Source of the DNA: Euphorbia lathyris
Lineage: Eukaryota; Streptophyta; Magnoliopsida; Malpighiales; Euphorbiaceae
DNA: 64,000 nucleotides
Assembly: GCF_963576675.1 (NCBI RefSeq)
Contig: NC_088916.1
Span: 87,747,501 to 87,811,500 of the forward strand
Direction: 5' to 3'
Both the position numbers and the translations under genes were made by a program. Position 1 is the first letter of the stretch; every line of letters starts with the position of its first letter. This document shows positions 20,702 to 32,855 of the stretch, piece after piece. The notes beneath the pieces were generated by a model. The model made no database searches, was not told the origin of the DNA, and saw only the letters and a list, made by a program, of their open reading frames with translations.

Positions 20702-23062
20702 AGGAGATTTGGTCCCTCATTTTGGTTGCAAAAAAATTAAATTCACTTAACCCAATTCAAAATCTTTTAATGATAGAAATTATATTTAGCATCTTGTTTT
20801 CTTTCATGTATAAACTCTTTTAGTGACAGAAATTTAAAAATATATAACGATAATTTTAAAATTTCAATGTTATTTTTGTATTAGGAAGTAAATTAACACC
20901 ATCTTCCAAAAATTTGATTCTAAATCTATTTAATAAATTTTAACCCATTAATAATATTATATTGGATTTTTGTAATGTTTTCGTAAATCACGTGTAATTT
21001 TACTATCTCTATAAAAATGACATGTCAAAATATGAGATGTTCAATTTGTGTTTGCGAGTGAATCCTATTAATAGTTAATCATATTTTATTTTTCTGATTA
21101 ATATTATTAGCTTTTATTGTATTATATTGTGTAAGGGTTGATTTAAAAAATTTATTCACAACCTCAAAATGAAATTTTTCAAGAATTAAAATTTTCTAGT
21201 ATCACATTTACTATGAAATAATATTTTTTATTTTTTTAGCTTTCTCTCTCAAGTGTAAACATTAACTTTCTTTTAATCACCAAACAATGCATAAATTACA
21301 TCAAAACTAAAAAGTTGAAGAATTAAAATTCTTTAAAATATGCTCTTTAAAACATCCTCTTCAAGAAGTCCATCATCTCACAAGCATGCATATCTATGAA
21401 CTGTTTTTTTACATCTATGTAATGTGTAAAAGTTAATCAATGAAGTCATGTTATAGTTATCCGCGAAGTTCTGTGGTTAAATTGCATGTTTGAGTCGTGA
21501 TCAATTTATTTTTTATTCATTAAGTCATTATAAATTAAACTGTTGATTAATTATTTTTAAATACATTAAGTCTCTATTTTTTAAATGGATATACTAAGTC
21601 TTTGATTAATGATTTTTTTTTAATATATTAAGCCCTCCCGTAAAAATTCATTTATGCCAATAATTCAAACTCGGTTTAGCATGTATAAACTGTCAGCATA
21701 TCAATATTTTTCTAAAATAAAATACAAGCTTTGATTGGTTTGCTATCATGTGAGCCAGAAATATACAAGTTATGGATACAAATATGCATTGAAAGATGCC
21801 GCAAAATACTACTATGATATCAGCAAATGTTCCAAAAGGCTTTGGAATTTGGATATGCGTAATAAAAAACCAAGATATTATTTTTAATTGAAGTTATTAT
21901 TATTATTTGATAAATTATTTTTAACGAATATTGTATTAATTCTCTTCCAATCATTAAAGAACTAAACGACTTCAAAGGGAATAACATTCTAATTTTATAT
22001 TGAACCACACAAAATTAAGAAATAGTCATTTATTTGGATTCTCATTCTCTGAAATTTAAACCAAACATTCTTTAAAAGAAGTCTGTGTTATTATGTGTAA
22101 TCTTACTTGGTTTTTTGTAGTCGTACTTGAGGATTTTTTTGGTGATAAGGGGAACATCCTTCGTAGTCACAAATAGAGATTTTTTTTAGTGATAAGGGGC
22201 TCTTTGTATTTGTTTCAATTATCCCATTAGCCTCCTGAATTTCGGAGTTGTCTCAACATGTTTGAAATGCTCATTTGCTTCTTAAGTTCAGGTGGCAGAA
22301 CCATGAGGTTTGGATAAGTTAAAATGTATATCATTTTAAACAAGTTTAGAAAGCTAAATTGATAATTATAACCACTCCAGATGGACAATAGTCACTTTAA
22401 GCTAATTTATGGGTTAAATAAGTCATTGTAAAAAACTTCAGAAGGCTAATGAGAAATCTACAAATTTTAGGGACCTATCGGATAGCCTGGGAAAGTACAG
22501 AGGGATGTAGTTTAACATGTAGAATTCAAAATACATAACCATGTTTCACTTTTTTTCAACCATGAGTCTCCCTGTACTAAATTTTGCAACCTTTTGATCT
22601 CTTACAAAGCCTTATAAATTGGAACCATAAACCATATGGACATTTCAATTTTGTTTAATAATTTAACAGTTATGAACTAAATTGAACTTAAACCTATTTT
22701 ACACTCTTACAATTCAATTTGAGGGCTGTGTTTTATAGATTTGTAAATATAAATTTTTTAAAGACCAAAAAACTCTTTATTGTCATTATAAATTAACAGT
22801 TAATTTAAAATATTGTGTTTTGTTTCTATGAATTATTATTCGTCATGAAAGGTTTTACTTTGTAATTGTTAGATAATTTTGAATAAAATTATATATTAAT
22901 TTAAATACCAACAAACACCTCCTTTCATGAACAGTCGTCTCTTTCCTGAACAGTCGTGTTCGTACTGAACAGTCGTGTCTGTCTTCATTCGTGAAAAACA
23001 TATCCTTTCGAGTTCTATTTATATAGAATGGAATGTCAAATTCACAAGTAGTTAGAAGTTGT
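20702..23062. other. AT-rich intergenic sequence
   Basis: No gene is seen. Bases 21140-21400 are a decayed relative of the interior of the MITE at 17089-17563 (shared TTTTCAAGAATTAAA and AAAGTTGAAGAATTAAA). Bases 22200-22520 resemble a degraded MULE-like repeat. The open frame at 22855-23184 looks like chance. Confidence 0.4.
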
Positions 23063-23311
23063 TGAAAAAAAAAACTCTTTATCTGTTCATAGTGTTCTTG
23101 TTTTCCTACTAGGGTGATAACGAGCCTAGACATTGTTTGAGTATTTGAGGCATGTATTAGCAATTTGCTTAAGATAGGTGTCATTGTTTGTCTAACATAT
23201 TTAAGACAGACTAGTTTGTTTTCTTAAGAATCTAATAAGACGTAATTGTTTGTCCAACAGTAATTGCTGCAGAATAGAACATATTAAATACAAACTTGAG
23301 GTATTCTTTAA

Positions 23312-23899
23312 GGGTGCGTTTGGTATGATGTAATGTAATCAAAGTTGTAATATAATCAAACTTGTAATGTAATGGAATGGAATGGTGATTCCATTACCAT
23401 GTTTGGTAAAAAAAGTGATGAAATGTAATTACCATTACAATACTTATGTTTGCTTAGTTAAATGTAATCGTAAAATTTTATTTACATAATTAAAATCAAC
23501 CAAAAAAAACATGAAAATCGTGAAATTAGTATATAATTTTCCGTGTTTTCATAGTATTTTTTACATTTTTCTTATTTTTCATGTTTTTTTTTTTTGCTTT
23601 TTTTTCGTTTTTAGGTTTCCTAGTTTTTGCGTTTTTGAGAATGATGAGAAGTGAAATTTGACAAATGAGAAGTTAGATGGAACTTTAAAGATAGAAATTA
23701 GGATTACTTATTGGGTGTAATGAGAATTCAATCCATTTTTTTATCTAATGGGGATCACAATAGTTGTTAAACAAAATTTAATCTATGGATTTCTCATTCC
23801 ATTACAACAAAATTTTAAAATGCAACCAAACATAGTAATGACCCTTCAATGTAATGGGCATTCCATTAGAAAGCTTATTACATCTTACCAAACGGGCCC
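23312..23899. mobile_element. Tourist-type (PIF/Harbinger) MITE
   Basis: Starts GGGTGCGTTTGGTATGATG and ends CATCTTACCAAACGGGCCC. TAA is present on both sides (23309-23311 and 23900-23902), the 3-bp duplication typical of PIF/Harbinger. It is 588 bp long with no transposase. A second complete copy is at 42932-43520 and a 3' remnant at 27219-27283. Confidence 0.9.
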
Positions 23900-24261
23900 T
23901 AACAGTTCACAAACATATAGTGCCAGCTTGCATTTCAGCATATAAGCCTATGATCTTTTGTTTTTAAAGCTAGTCCTTAGAAACAGCCCAAATGCAAACC
24001 TTTTCTTTGAAAAGCCTAATAGAAGTCTTTTGAATAAATTCCTTAAGGTTTTTAACACTAATACAAAACAAAATTGCTTCAAGCAAAGAAAGCAAAGGGA
24101 GGTAGCAGAGACACCAACAGTTTGTTGGAACTCTCTTCAAACCGCAGCAAGTAGATTGTAGAGTCTAACAGATTGGCTCGCTAGACTAGGTCACCTTCAA
24201 AGAAGGGAGGTAGCAGAGACACCAACAGTGATTACTTGAGATTTTTAACAGTTTTATGAAG

Positions 24262-25559
24262 CTAACACTGGTGAGTGCTTTTAGCATCTTGCTTTTCACT
24301 TGAAATTACAACTTTAAATGTGGTTGCTTTGTTATTAATCAATTCCAAGACGCAAATGTCACCAACTTTCAAATGATTATCTTTTACAAATTTCCTCCAA
24401 CCACGACATAGCCTAGCTACTTTAATTCCACTTATTTTTATCTCCACATATGCAACCGACCATGTTTTGTCGTCCACAGACTTCAGAGGTATATTTGCAC
24501 ACTCTTTGTTGATATATTTCTTGGCAAAGCTAGCGGGTATAACCTGCACAAAACATAAAGGAAAGCAATGATAATCTTTTCATTTTTGTTGTTGTCTAAA
24601 AGTCCAACATGTTTTTCATTTTGTATTTCAATTTAAAATAATTTTAGAGTTAGGGTAATGTTAGGTTAAGTTGTTCAAGTGGACCAATTTATACATAAAT
24701 TTCAAAGAAATAAAATGATGAGATAAATGTTTACCAAGAAATTATTAACATAGGATGACTGCATTATAATCATGAATGATGGAATTTCCGATTGGAAATT
24801 AGCAATTCCTCTTTCAACAGCCCTCCTTTGTCTTCCTTTATCAGTTTTTTTGTTTCTTGTAAAAGTCTTATTTCCCCTTTCTATCCCTGGGTCGGCAAAC
24901 ATCCAAAATTACTAATCCAATAAGTAGCTAGAAACATGATGTACTCTTCTTATTATAAGAATGAAAGTAGCATACCTTCAACTTTATCCTTCTCCAGGTT
25001 TTGGAATTTCTCATCAAGATCAGCTTTTGAGGGCAAGATTTCAGCAGAAACACCACTATCTGATTCAACAATTACAATATTTGGCTTTTGAAACTGTTCA
25101 ACAACATTAGCTCGAAAACTAAAAGGATATTCTATCTCTGCGGCAGTGTTGTCTAATATGGTGACGTTGAATTCAGCTAATCTTATCATATTCAAATACT
25201 ACAAGATATCTATGACCAAGTGAGTAAAATTCAGCTAATTCTTGCCATCCATTTTGCAGCCAAACCTCACCGTCATTTTTCACAATATCAACTTTCCATT
25301 TTTGACCCCAAAGTGCCTTCAAGATTGCCGGACTTGAAAGATGGCCTCCAAATTGTTTCAGAAATTTTCTTAGAATTTCCTATTTATTTTATATGATTAA
25401 TATATGAGTAAAGTGAGAAGAAGAAGAAGAAGAAGATAATTAAATACTAACCAGCTTGTGTTGAGTTAGGGAATCAACAACAATGAACTTGAAAAAATGA
25501 GGTCTCTGATCTGCTTTAAACAGTAACCTTCTGTTATTGTTCTTAGAGCAAGAGGCCAT
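24262..25559 (-). CDS. B3-domain protein, REM/VRN1-like (one frameshift)
   Basis: Exons are 25559-25452, 25379-24976, 24886-24735 and 24543-24262, all with AG/GT boundaries. The N-terminal B3 domain spans exons 1-2: HFFKFIVVDSLTQHKL, then LRKFLKQFGGHL and VWLQNGWQELAEFYSLG. A linker follows, and a second B3 domain spans exons 3-4: FQSEIPSFMIIMQSSYV, then IPASFAKKYI, WRKFVKDNHLKVGD and CVLELI. Tandem B3 domains of this type bind DNA in the nucleus; VRN1 and REM proteins are the closest style. In exon 2, near 25175-25190, an extra base puts TGA in frame after EYDKIS, and the match resumes in the next frame (FNVTILDNTAAEI). It may be a pseudogene or a sequencing error. The derived copies lack this exon. 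Confidence 0.8.
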
Positions 25560-26013
25560 TCTTGAACAGCTTCAGCACTTCAAGTTGAGAGTAAATTGGA
25601 ACTAATTTTCAAACAATAAAAATATTTTACTAGACAAAGTATTATATCAAATCAGAATTTGGGGAAACAGTGAATAGATTATATAGGAAGCTAAATGTAG
25701 AGTATGAAAAATATGTGGATTGAAATGTGGACCAATTGGAATAGTTGTGTAGAGGAGTAAAAATCTTTAAACAGTCACAATTCTTTTTAAATTTTGAATG
25801 ATGGTTATTGAAAATTAAATCTCACTAATAGAATTAAATGAATTTAATTTCAATTGACTAATTCATTGTCTCTAAATTTTCTACCTATATCACAATACTA
25901 GTCAATGCTTTTTGAAGAACCAATTTTTTTTATTTCTTTAACTTAAATCAGATGAATTAGGTGGTCAAAATCAATGGGATAACTCTATTAATTAATCTAT
26001 CTATCTATCTATA
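25560..26013. other. Upstream region of the B3 gene
   Basis: AT-rich, no gene. It ends in a CTAT microsatellite that runs into the Helitron terminus. A GAA microsatellite lies in the first intron of the B3 gene at about 25410-25436. Confidence 0.5.
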
Positions 26014-27218
26014 TCTATACTATATACTAATTCCTTAGATAAATTGCTGATGTGTCAGTTTCTTAATATATCATTTGCTGACGTGTTTTTTTCTCAAAAT
26101 TAGTCTTTTTTTTTTCTTTTTTTCTCTCCTATTTCTAAAGAATATCTCTACTACTGTTTATGCCCATCGGTTTGTATCTTACGCCTACATAGAAAACCGC
26201 TCTTCAACTTTTATTCCCAGTTATTTATTCTCCACGTTCTTTCAACTTTTACATAGACAACCGCTCTTCTCTATATGATCATCACCCATCTTCTTGAAAC
26301 TCAAAATTTCCCTGCCCAGAACCCTTATTGCCACCAATTCGCTCAAAACCTCCATCAATTACGAGGGTTTGTGGTGCTTCTTCTCTTCCTCTGGAATTTG
26401 AGGATGGGTTTGGTAAATTATTTGGCGTTTCTCACCGATGAGTTTGCTTTTATCTATCCTTGCTATATGTCTATCTTATTTTTTTCCATTGATTTTGTTT
26501 TTTTCTTATGATTCTTATGGGTTTTCTTTCTTGCTTTCTAAAACGACACCATGTGTTGTTTGTGCTGTTTCCTAACCCCTTAACCTTCCATTCTCTTTAT
26601 GTGTTTGGATACTCATTCTTCTAATTGATGTTATTAGGTTTCTCTCTCGCTCATTTAGATGCAGGTAATGTTTTTTTTTCGCTTTCATTTTCTGTTATTG
26701 AGCAATGCTTATGTAAAATCGATTGTGTATGGGTAATTCTGGTAATTCTTTCTTTCTTAGTTTTTAGGGTTTTTTTTGTGTTTGTTTGTTTTTTCATTTT
26801 GGGTTCTGCGGACAATATAGATTAGAAGAGAAATTTTACAGTTTTGGACCTTTGATTATGTTGCTCATGCCTCAAAGATTCCATTTTTCGACAGTAAGGT
26901 CTTTGTTGAGTTTGGTTGCGGATGGTTGAATTTGGGAAAGAATGAGTTCTAGGTTTTATGGTGAACTTGATGAACCAAAGTTCCGTTCATGCTTAATTTG
27001 AGTGGGATTTTGATTTTTCTGGGAGTTTGTTTACCTTTGCTCAACATGGAAAAAGATCAGTTGATAGTATCTTTCCACGGGTTAAAGTATGAATCCTGTT
27101 TTTGATCTGTGTTTATCTATGTTTATGTTCAAATTTTATTGAGAAATTACTAACCCTTTTTGTTTTTGATTTTGTGTTTATCTATGTTTTCTGTTTCCAT
27201 AGGAATTGTTGGTTCAGT
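26014..27218 (+). mobile_element. Helitron, 5' part only
   Basis: TCTATACTATATACTAATTC follows an A. The 1.2 kb that follows matches the first part of the complete Helitron at 28843 but has one copy, not two, of the 528-bp internal segment. It is truncated at the duplication joint 27218/27219. It preserves the state before the internal tandem duplication. Confidence 0.8.
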
Positions 27219-27641
27219 GGAATGACCCTTCAATGTAATGGGCATTCCATTAGAAAACTTATTACATCTTACCAAACGGGCCCTAACAGTTCACAAACAT
27301 ATAGTGCCAGCTTGCATTTCAGCATATAAGCCTATGATCTTTTGTTTTTAAAGCTAATCCTTAGAAACAGCCCAAATGCAAACCTTTTCTTTGAAAAGCC
27401 TAATAGAAGTCTTTTGAATAAATTCCTTAAGGTTTTTAACACACAAAACAAAATTGCTTCAAGCAAAGAAAGCAAATGGAGGTAGCAGAGACACCAACAG
27501 TTTGTTGGAACTCTCTTCAAACCGCAGCAAGTAGATTGTAGAGTCTAACAGATTGGCTCGCCAGACTAGGTCACCTTCAAAGAAGGGAGGTAGCAGAGAC
27601 ACCAACAGTGATTACTTGAGATTTTTAACAGTTTTATGAAG

Positions 27642-28388
27642 CTAACACTGGCGAGTGCTTTTAGCATCTTGCTTTTCACTTGAAATTACAACTTTAAATG
27701 TGGTTGCTTTGTTATTAATCAATTCCAAGACGCAAACGTCACCAACTTTCAAATGATTATCTTTTACAAATTTCCTCCAACCACGACATAGCCTAGCTAC
27801 TTTAATTCCACTTATTTTTATCTCCACATATGCAACCGACCATGTTTTGTCGTCCACAGACTTCAGAGGTATATTTGCACACTCTTTGTTGATATATTTC
27901 TTGGCAAAGCTAGCGGGTATAACCTGCACAAAACATAAAGGAAAGAAATGATAATCTTTTCATTTTTGTTGTTGTCTAAAAGTCCAACATGTTTTTCATT
28001 TTGTATTTCAATTTAAAATAATTTTAGAGTTAGGGTAATGTTAGGTTAAGTTGTTCAAGTGGACCAATTTATACATAAATTTCAAAGAAATAAAATGATG
28101 AGATAAATGTTTACCAAGAAATTATTAACATAGGATGACTGCATTATAATCATGAATGATGGAATTTCCGATTGGAAATTAGCAATTCCTCTTTCAACAG
28201 CCCTCCTTTGTCTTCCTTTATCAGTTTAATATATGAGTAAAGTGAGAAGAAGAAGAAGAAGAAGAAGATTAAATACTAACCAGCTTGTGTTGAGTTAGGG
28301 AATCAACAACAATGAACTTGAAAAAATGAGGTCTCTGATCTGCTTTAAACAGTAACCTTCTGTTATTGTTCTTAGAGCAAGAGGCCAT
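27642..28388 (-). pseudogene. B3 gene with internal deletion, copy 2
   Basis: Exon 1 (28388-28281) and the last exon (27923-27642, second B3 domain with IPASFAKKYI and KVGDVCVLELI) are intact. A 551-bp deletion relative to the copy at 24262-25559 (corresponding to 24848-25398) removed exon 2 and the start and acceptor of exon 3. The first B3 domain is lost and no normal transcript can form. Two residues near the end differ from copy 1 (I to V, H to R). Confidence 0.85.
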
Positions 28389-29090
28389 TCTTGAACAGCT
28401 TCAGCACTTCAAGTTGAGAGTAAATTGGAACTAATTTTCAAACAATAAAAATATTTTACTAGACAAAGTATTATATCAAATCAGAATTTGGGGAAAAAGT
28501 GAGTAGATTATATAGGAAGCTAAATGTAGAGTATGAAAAATATGTGGATTGAAATGTGGACCAATTGGAATAGTTGTGTAGAGGAGTAAAAATCTTTAAA
28601 CAGTCACAATTCTTTTTAAATTTTGAATGATGGTTATTGAAAATTAAATTTCACTAAAAGAATTAAATGAATTTAATTTCAATTGACTAATTCATTGTCT
28701 CTGAATTTTCTACCTATATCACAATACTAGTCAATGCTTTTTGAAGAACCAATTTTTTTTATTTCTTTAACTTAAATCAGATGAATTAGGTGGTCAAAAT
28801 CAATGTGATAACTCTATTAATTAATCTATCTATCTATCTATATCTATACTATATACTAATTCCTTAGATAAATTGCTGATGTGTCAGTTTCTTAATATAT
28901 CATTTGCTGACGTGTTTTTTTCTCAAAATTAGTCTTTTTTTTTTCTTTTTTTCTCTCCTATTTCTAAAGAATATCTCTACTACTGTTTATGCCCAGCGGT
29001 TTGTATCATACGCCTACATAGAAAACCGCTCTTCAACTTTTATTCCCAGTTATTTCTTCTCCACGTTCTTTCAACTTTTACATAGACAAC

Positions 29091-30146
29091 CGCTCTTCTC
29101 TATATGATCATCACCCATCTTCATGAAACTCAAAATTTCCCTGCCCAGAACCCTTATTGCCACCAATTCGCTCAAAACCTCCATCAATTACGAGGGTTTG
29201 TGGTGCTTCTTCTCTTCCTCTGGAATTTGAGGATGGGTTTGGTAAATTATTTGGCGTTTCTCACCGATGAGTTTGCTTTTATCTATCCTTGCTATATGTC
29301 TATCTTATTTTTTTCCATTGATTTTGTTTTTTTCTTATGATTCTTATGGGTTTTCTTTCTTGCTTTCTAAAACGACACCATGTGTTGTTTGTGCTGTTTC
29401 CTAACCCCTTAACCTTCCATTCTCTTTATGTGTTTGGATACTCATTCTTCTAATTGATGTTATTAGGTTTCTCTCTCGCTCATTTAGATGCAGGTAATGT
29501 TTTTTTTTCGCTTTCATTTTCTGTTATTGAGCAATGCTTATGTAAAATCGATTGTGTATGGGTAATTCTGGTAGTTCTTTCTTTCTTAGTTTTTAGGGTT
29601 TTTTTTTGTGTTTGTTTGCGCTCTTCTCTATATGATCATAACCCATCTTCATGAAACTCAAAATTTCCGTGCCCAGAACCCTTATTGCCACCAATTCGCT
29701 CAAAACCTCCATCAATTACGAGGGTTTGTGGTGCTTCTTCTCTTCCTCTGGAATTTGAGGATGGGTTTGGTAAATTATTTGGCGTTTCTCACCGATGAGT
29801 TTGCTTTTATCTATCCTTGCTATATGTCTATCTTATTTTTTTCCATTGATTTTGTTTTTTTCTTATGATTCTTATGGGTTTTCTTTCTTGCTTTCTAAAA
29901 CGACACCATGTGTTGTTTGTGCTGTTTCCTAACCCCTTAACCTTCCATTCTCTTTATGTGTTTGGATACTCATTCTTCTAATTGATGTTATTAGGTTTCT
30001 CTCTCGCTCATTTAGATGCAGGTAATGTTTTTTTTTCGCTTTCATTTTCTGTTATTGAGCAATGCTTATGTAAAATCGATTGTGTATGGGTAATTCTGGT
30101 AATTCTTTCTTTCTTAGTTTTTAGGGTTTTTTTTGTGTTTGTTTGT
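29091..30146. repeat. 528-bp tandem duplication inside the Helitron
   Basis: The segment starting CGCTCTTCTCTATATGATCA occurs at 29091 and 29619, end to end. The Helitron fragment at 26014 has it once; the copy at 45080 has it twice (45328 and 45856). The duplication therefore predates duplication C. Confidence 0.9.
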
Positions 30147-30559
30147 TTTTTCATTTTGGGTTCTGCGGATAATATAGATTAGAAGAGAAATTTTACAGTT
30201 TTGGACCTTTGATTATGTTGCTCATGCCTCAAAGATTCCATTTTTCGACAGTAAGGTCTTTGTTGAGTTTGGTTGCGGATGGTTGAATTTGGGAAAGAAT
30301 GAGTTCTAGGTTTTATGGTGAACTTGATGAACCAAAGTTCCGTTCATGCTTAATTTGAGTGGGATTTTGATTTTTCTGGGAGTTTGTTTACCTTTGCTCA
30401 ACATGGAAAAAGATCAGTTGATAGTATCTTTCCACGGGTTAAAGTATGAATCCTGTTTTTGATCTGTATTTATCTATGTTTATGTTCAAATTTTATTGAG
30501 AAATTACTAACCCTTTTTGTTTTTGATTTTGTGTTTATCTATGTTTTCTGTTTCCATAG

Positions 30560-30688
30560 GAATTGTTGGTTCAGTGGAATTGTTGGAGATGATTTGGCCA
30601 AATTAGTATCTGGGCAACGCTTCTCATATTATAATTTCTTCCACTCGCCATATTATCTCTACGCTTCTTCCAAAATGCAGTTTCAAAG
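30560..30688 (+). other. Exon-like segment carried by the Helitron
   Basis: A 129-nt stretch is preceded by TTTCCATAG and followed by GTGAGT, both good plant splice signals. It is open in one frame, containing GDDLAKLVSGQRF. I do not recognise the protein. Helitrons often carry host exons, and this may be one. The copy is at about 46797-46925; the truncated Helitron at 26014 breaks inside the start of it. Confidence 0.4.
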
Positions 30689-31840
30689 GTGAGTTTCTTC
30701 AACTTCTATCTATTTTTTAGCCCTCTTCATTATCTCTCTTCATTGATTTCTTTCTCTAATTTGTGAATTTAATTGACTCCTCTTTCTGAACTGGGTATTG
30801 CTGAATAGGGATCTCTTTGTATCGTTTGCTCTTGCTGAAATCGTTTGCTATTTCTGAATTGGGATCGCCTATCCGCTGTTTCTATGGTAACTTTTTTGGT
30901 TGGAACAAGAGGGGTAAGAGCCCAGAAAAACCAAAGGACCTACAACCGATTTCTATGGTAACTGCTATTCTCTAATTTGTGAATTTAATTGACTCCTCTT
31001 TCTGAACTGGGTCACCTAAAATCGTTTGAAATCGTTTGCTATTTCTGAACAGGGATCGCTTTGTATCGTTTTCTCTTGCTGAAATCCTTTGCTATTTCTG
31101 AACCGGGATCACCTATCCGCTGTTTCTATGGTAACTGCTATTCTCTAATTTGTGAATTTAATTGACTCCTCGATTGTCTTTCTTCTTTTTAATCATTGAG
31201 TTACGATTGGTTACATATTCTAATTTTTTATTGTTTGTTTTTCTTTTCTGCATGTTCTATCTTTGTTGTGGAAGTTGTTCTTATGAAGGATCGTTACCTT
31301 GATTAGGATTTGTGCTACTTTCTTGTGCTTTGCGTGTGGATTGTTTGTTTGATTGTGATTTCCTATGAAAACATTTAAGATTCAAATATCTCTGTTCCTG
31401 CAATTTGCAGAATGATGATGGCTATTCTACATTTAAGTTATAAGAGATCATGTTTAGATAATATTAATTCCGGGAAGAGGTAATATTAATGAAATATTAA
31501 TTCCCAATAGAGAAACTTTGTTCTGTTCCCTGTGTAGTGTTTGCAGTTCTAGAAATTCATCTGAGGATGCAGATGAAGTTGGTCTTTTTTTTTTGTATTT
31601 GGGATGGCTAATAATCATGTTTATGATACATAACAGTAGCTTCGCCAAACAGCCATTTAGTTTCCACCACCACGGGTCTTTATGTATCAGATGATATCTG
31701 ATGAAATTTGATAAAATTACAAAACAAAAATAGAGATTTGGGAAATGTGGAATTTTGAAACTATTGTAAATTTTCATATGTTTGGTACAATTTTACACTT
31801 GAACCTCGATAACAGAATGAGACACATTATTCATATTATC

Positions 31841-32332
31841 CTGTTAAGTTCTGTTCCTAACGGATTAATATGAATGGCGTGTCCAATCCGTTATCGATGC
31901 CTAAATTGGTACCATTTTTTAAACGTTAAGCTTATATTGGTTCTATTTTGTACGTTGAACCTAAATTAATATTTCCCAAAAATCATAAAGTATACAAATA
32001 TATCCCGTTAAGTTCTGTTCCTAATGGATTAATATGAATGGCGTGTCCAATCCGTTATCGAGGCCTAAATTGGTACCATTTTTTTAAACGTTAAGCTTAT
32101 ATTAGTTCTATTTTGTACGTTGAACCTAAATTAATATTTCCCAAAAATCATAAAGTATACAAATTTTTCCTGTTAAATTCTGTTTCTAACGGATTAATAT
32201 GAATGGCGCGTCCAATCCGTTATTGAGGCCTAAATTAGTACCATTTTTTAAAACGGTAAGCTTATATTGGTTCTATTTTGTACGTTGAACCTAAATTAAT
32301 ATTTTTCAAAAATCATAAAGTATACAAATTTA
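31841..32332. repeat. Three-unit ~165-bp satellite in the Helitron
   Basis: Units start near 31841, 32005 and 32170, each with TAAGTTCTGTTCCTAA or a variant. Each contains CCTAAATTGGTACCATTTTT, AAACGTTAAGCTTATATTGG and TTTTGTACGTTGAACC. These modules resemble the arms of the foldback elements at 6410 and 8738, so the satellite was probably built from a MULE-type terminal repeat. It lies directly before the helicase remnant. The copy is at about 48078-48570. Confidence 0.75.
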
Positions 32333-32362
32333 TACAAACTATTTCAGGTTTATTTAAAATTT

Positions 32363-32704
32363 TTGAAGGTTGGAATACCTGTCATATTACTACGTAACAT
32401 AGATCAAAATTGGATAAAAAATTACATTCCTCAGCTTGCTTTGACTCCATCAGATATCAAATTACCTTTCAGATTTCAAAGAAGACAATATCCTTTGGTT
32501 GTATGTTTTGCAATGGCAATAAATAAAAGTCAAGGACAATCACTAGCACATGTTGGATTATATCTTCCACGTCCAGTATTCAGCCATGATCAAATGTATG
32601 TGGCAGTCTCGAGAGTTACTAACAAAAAAGGATTAAAAATTCTTGTTTGTGATGTTGATGGAAAAATATGTAACTCTATGCAAAAAAATTCAAAGAAGTA
32701 TTGA
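32363..32704 (+). pseudogene. Helitron PIF1-type helicase, C-terminal remnant
   Basis: About 113 residues end at 32704. Motifs are LKVGIPVILLRNID, then PFRFQRRQYPLVVCFAMAIN, KSQGQSL, LPRPVFSHDQMYVAVSRV and KGLKIL. These are the last helicase motifs (around V and VI) of Helitron Rep-Helicase proteins, where FAMAINKSQGQSL and YVAVSRV are diagnostic. A segment between LRNID and the FR motif is shortened. The Walker motifs and the Rep nuclease are absent. The frame has no ATG at its start. It confirms that the element comes from an autonomous Helitron. Confidence 0.9.
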
Positions 32705-32835
32705 ATAATATTGACTGAATCATTCATCATTCATTATACAGTATTCAGTAGATTAAATTATAATAATTATAGATATATTACATTTTAATATATGTAATTC
32801 TGAATAGCTACGAATGTCAATAAAAAGAATAAAAC

Positions 32836-32855
32836 GACCGTGCAAAGCACAGGTC
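32836..32855 (+). terminator. Helitron 3' terminal hairpin
   Basis: GACCGTGC-AAA-GCACAGGTC folds into a stem with one mismatch, 9 bases before the CTAG end. The copy at about 49019-49038 has GCACGGGTC, which pairs fully. The hairpin marks the rolling-circle transposition terminus. Confidence 0.8.

Larger units (their letters stand above)
23063..27218. repeat. Duplication B, copy 1 (ancestral-type B3-Helitron unit)
   Basis: Holds a complete Tourist MITE, the three-quarters intact B3 gene and the start of a Helitron. Bases 23063-23838 recur at 42675-43458. From 23839 on, the unit recurs, with a 551-bp deletion in the B3 gene, from 27219 and from 43459. It is cut at 27218, where the next copy starts; the two sequences share only AAT at the joint. 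Confidence 0.85.

Noticed and set aside
22855..23184. 109-residue minus-strand frame
   Set aside because: No domain, no splice or promoter context, and AT-rich surroundings. Most likely chance.
26075..26825. Three consecutive F/L-rich frames in the Helitron
   Set aside because: T-rich noncoding composition; duplicated with the Helitron and truncated variably. No signal beyond low complexity.
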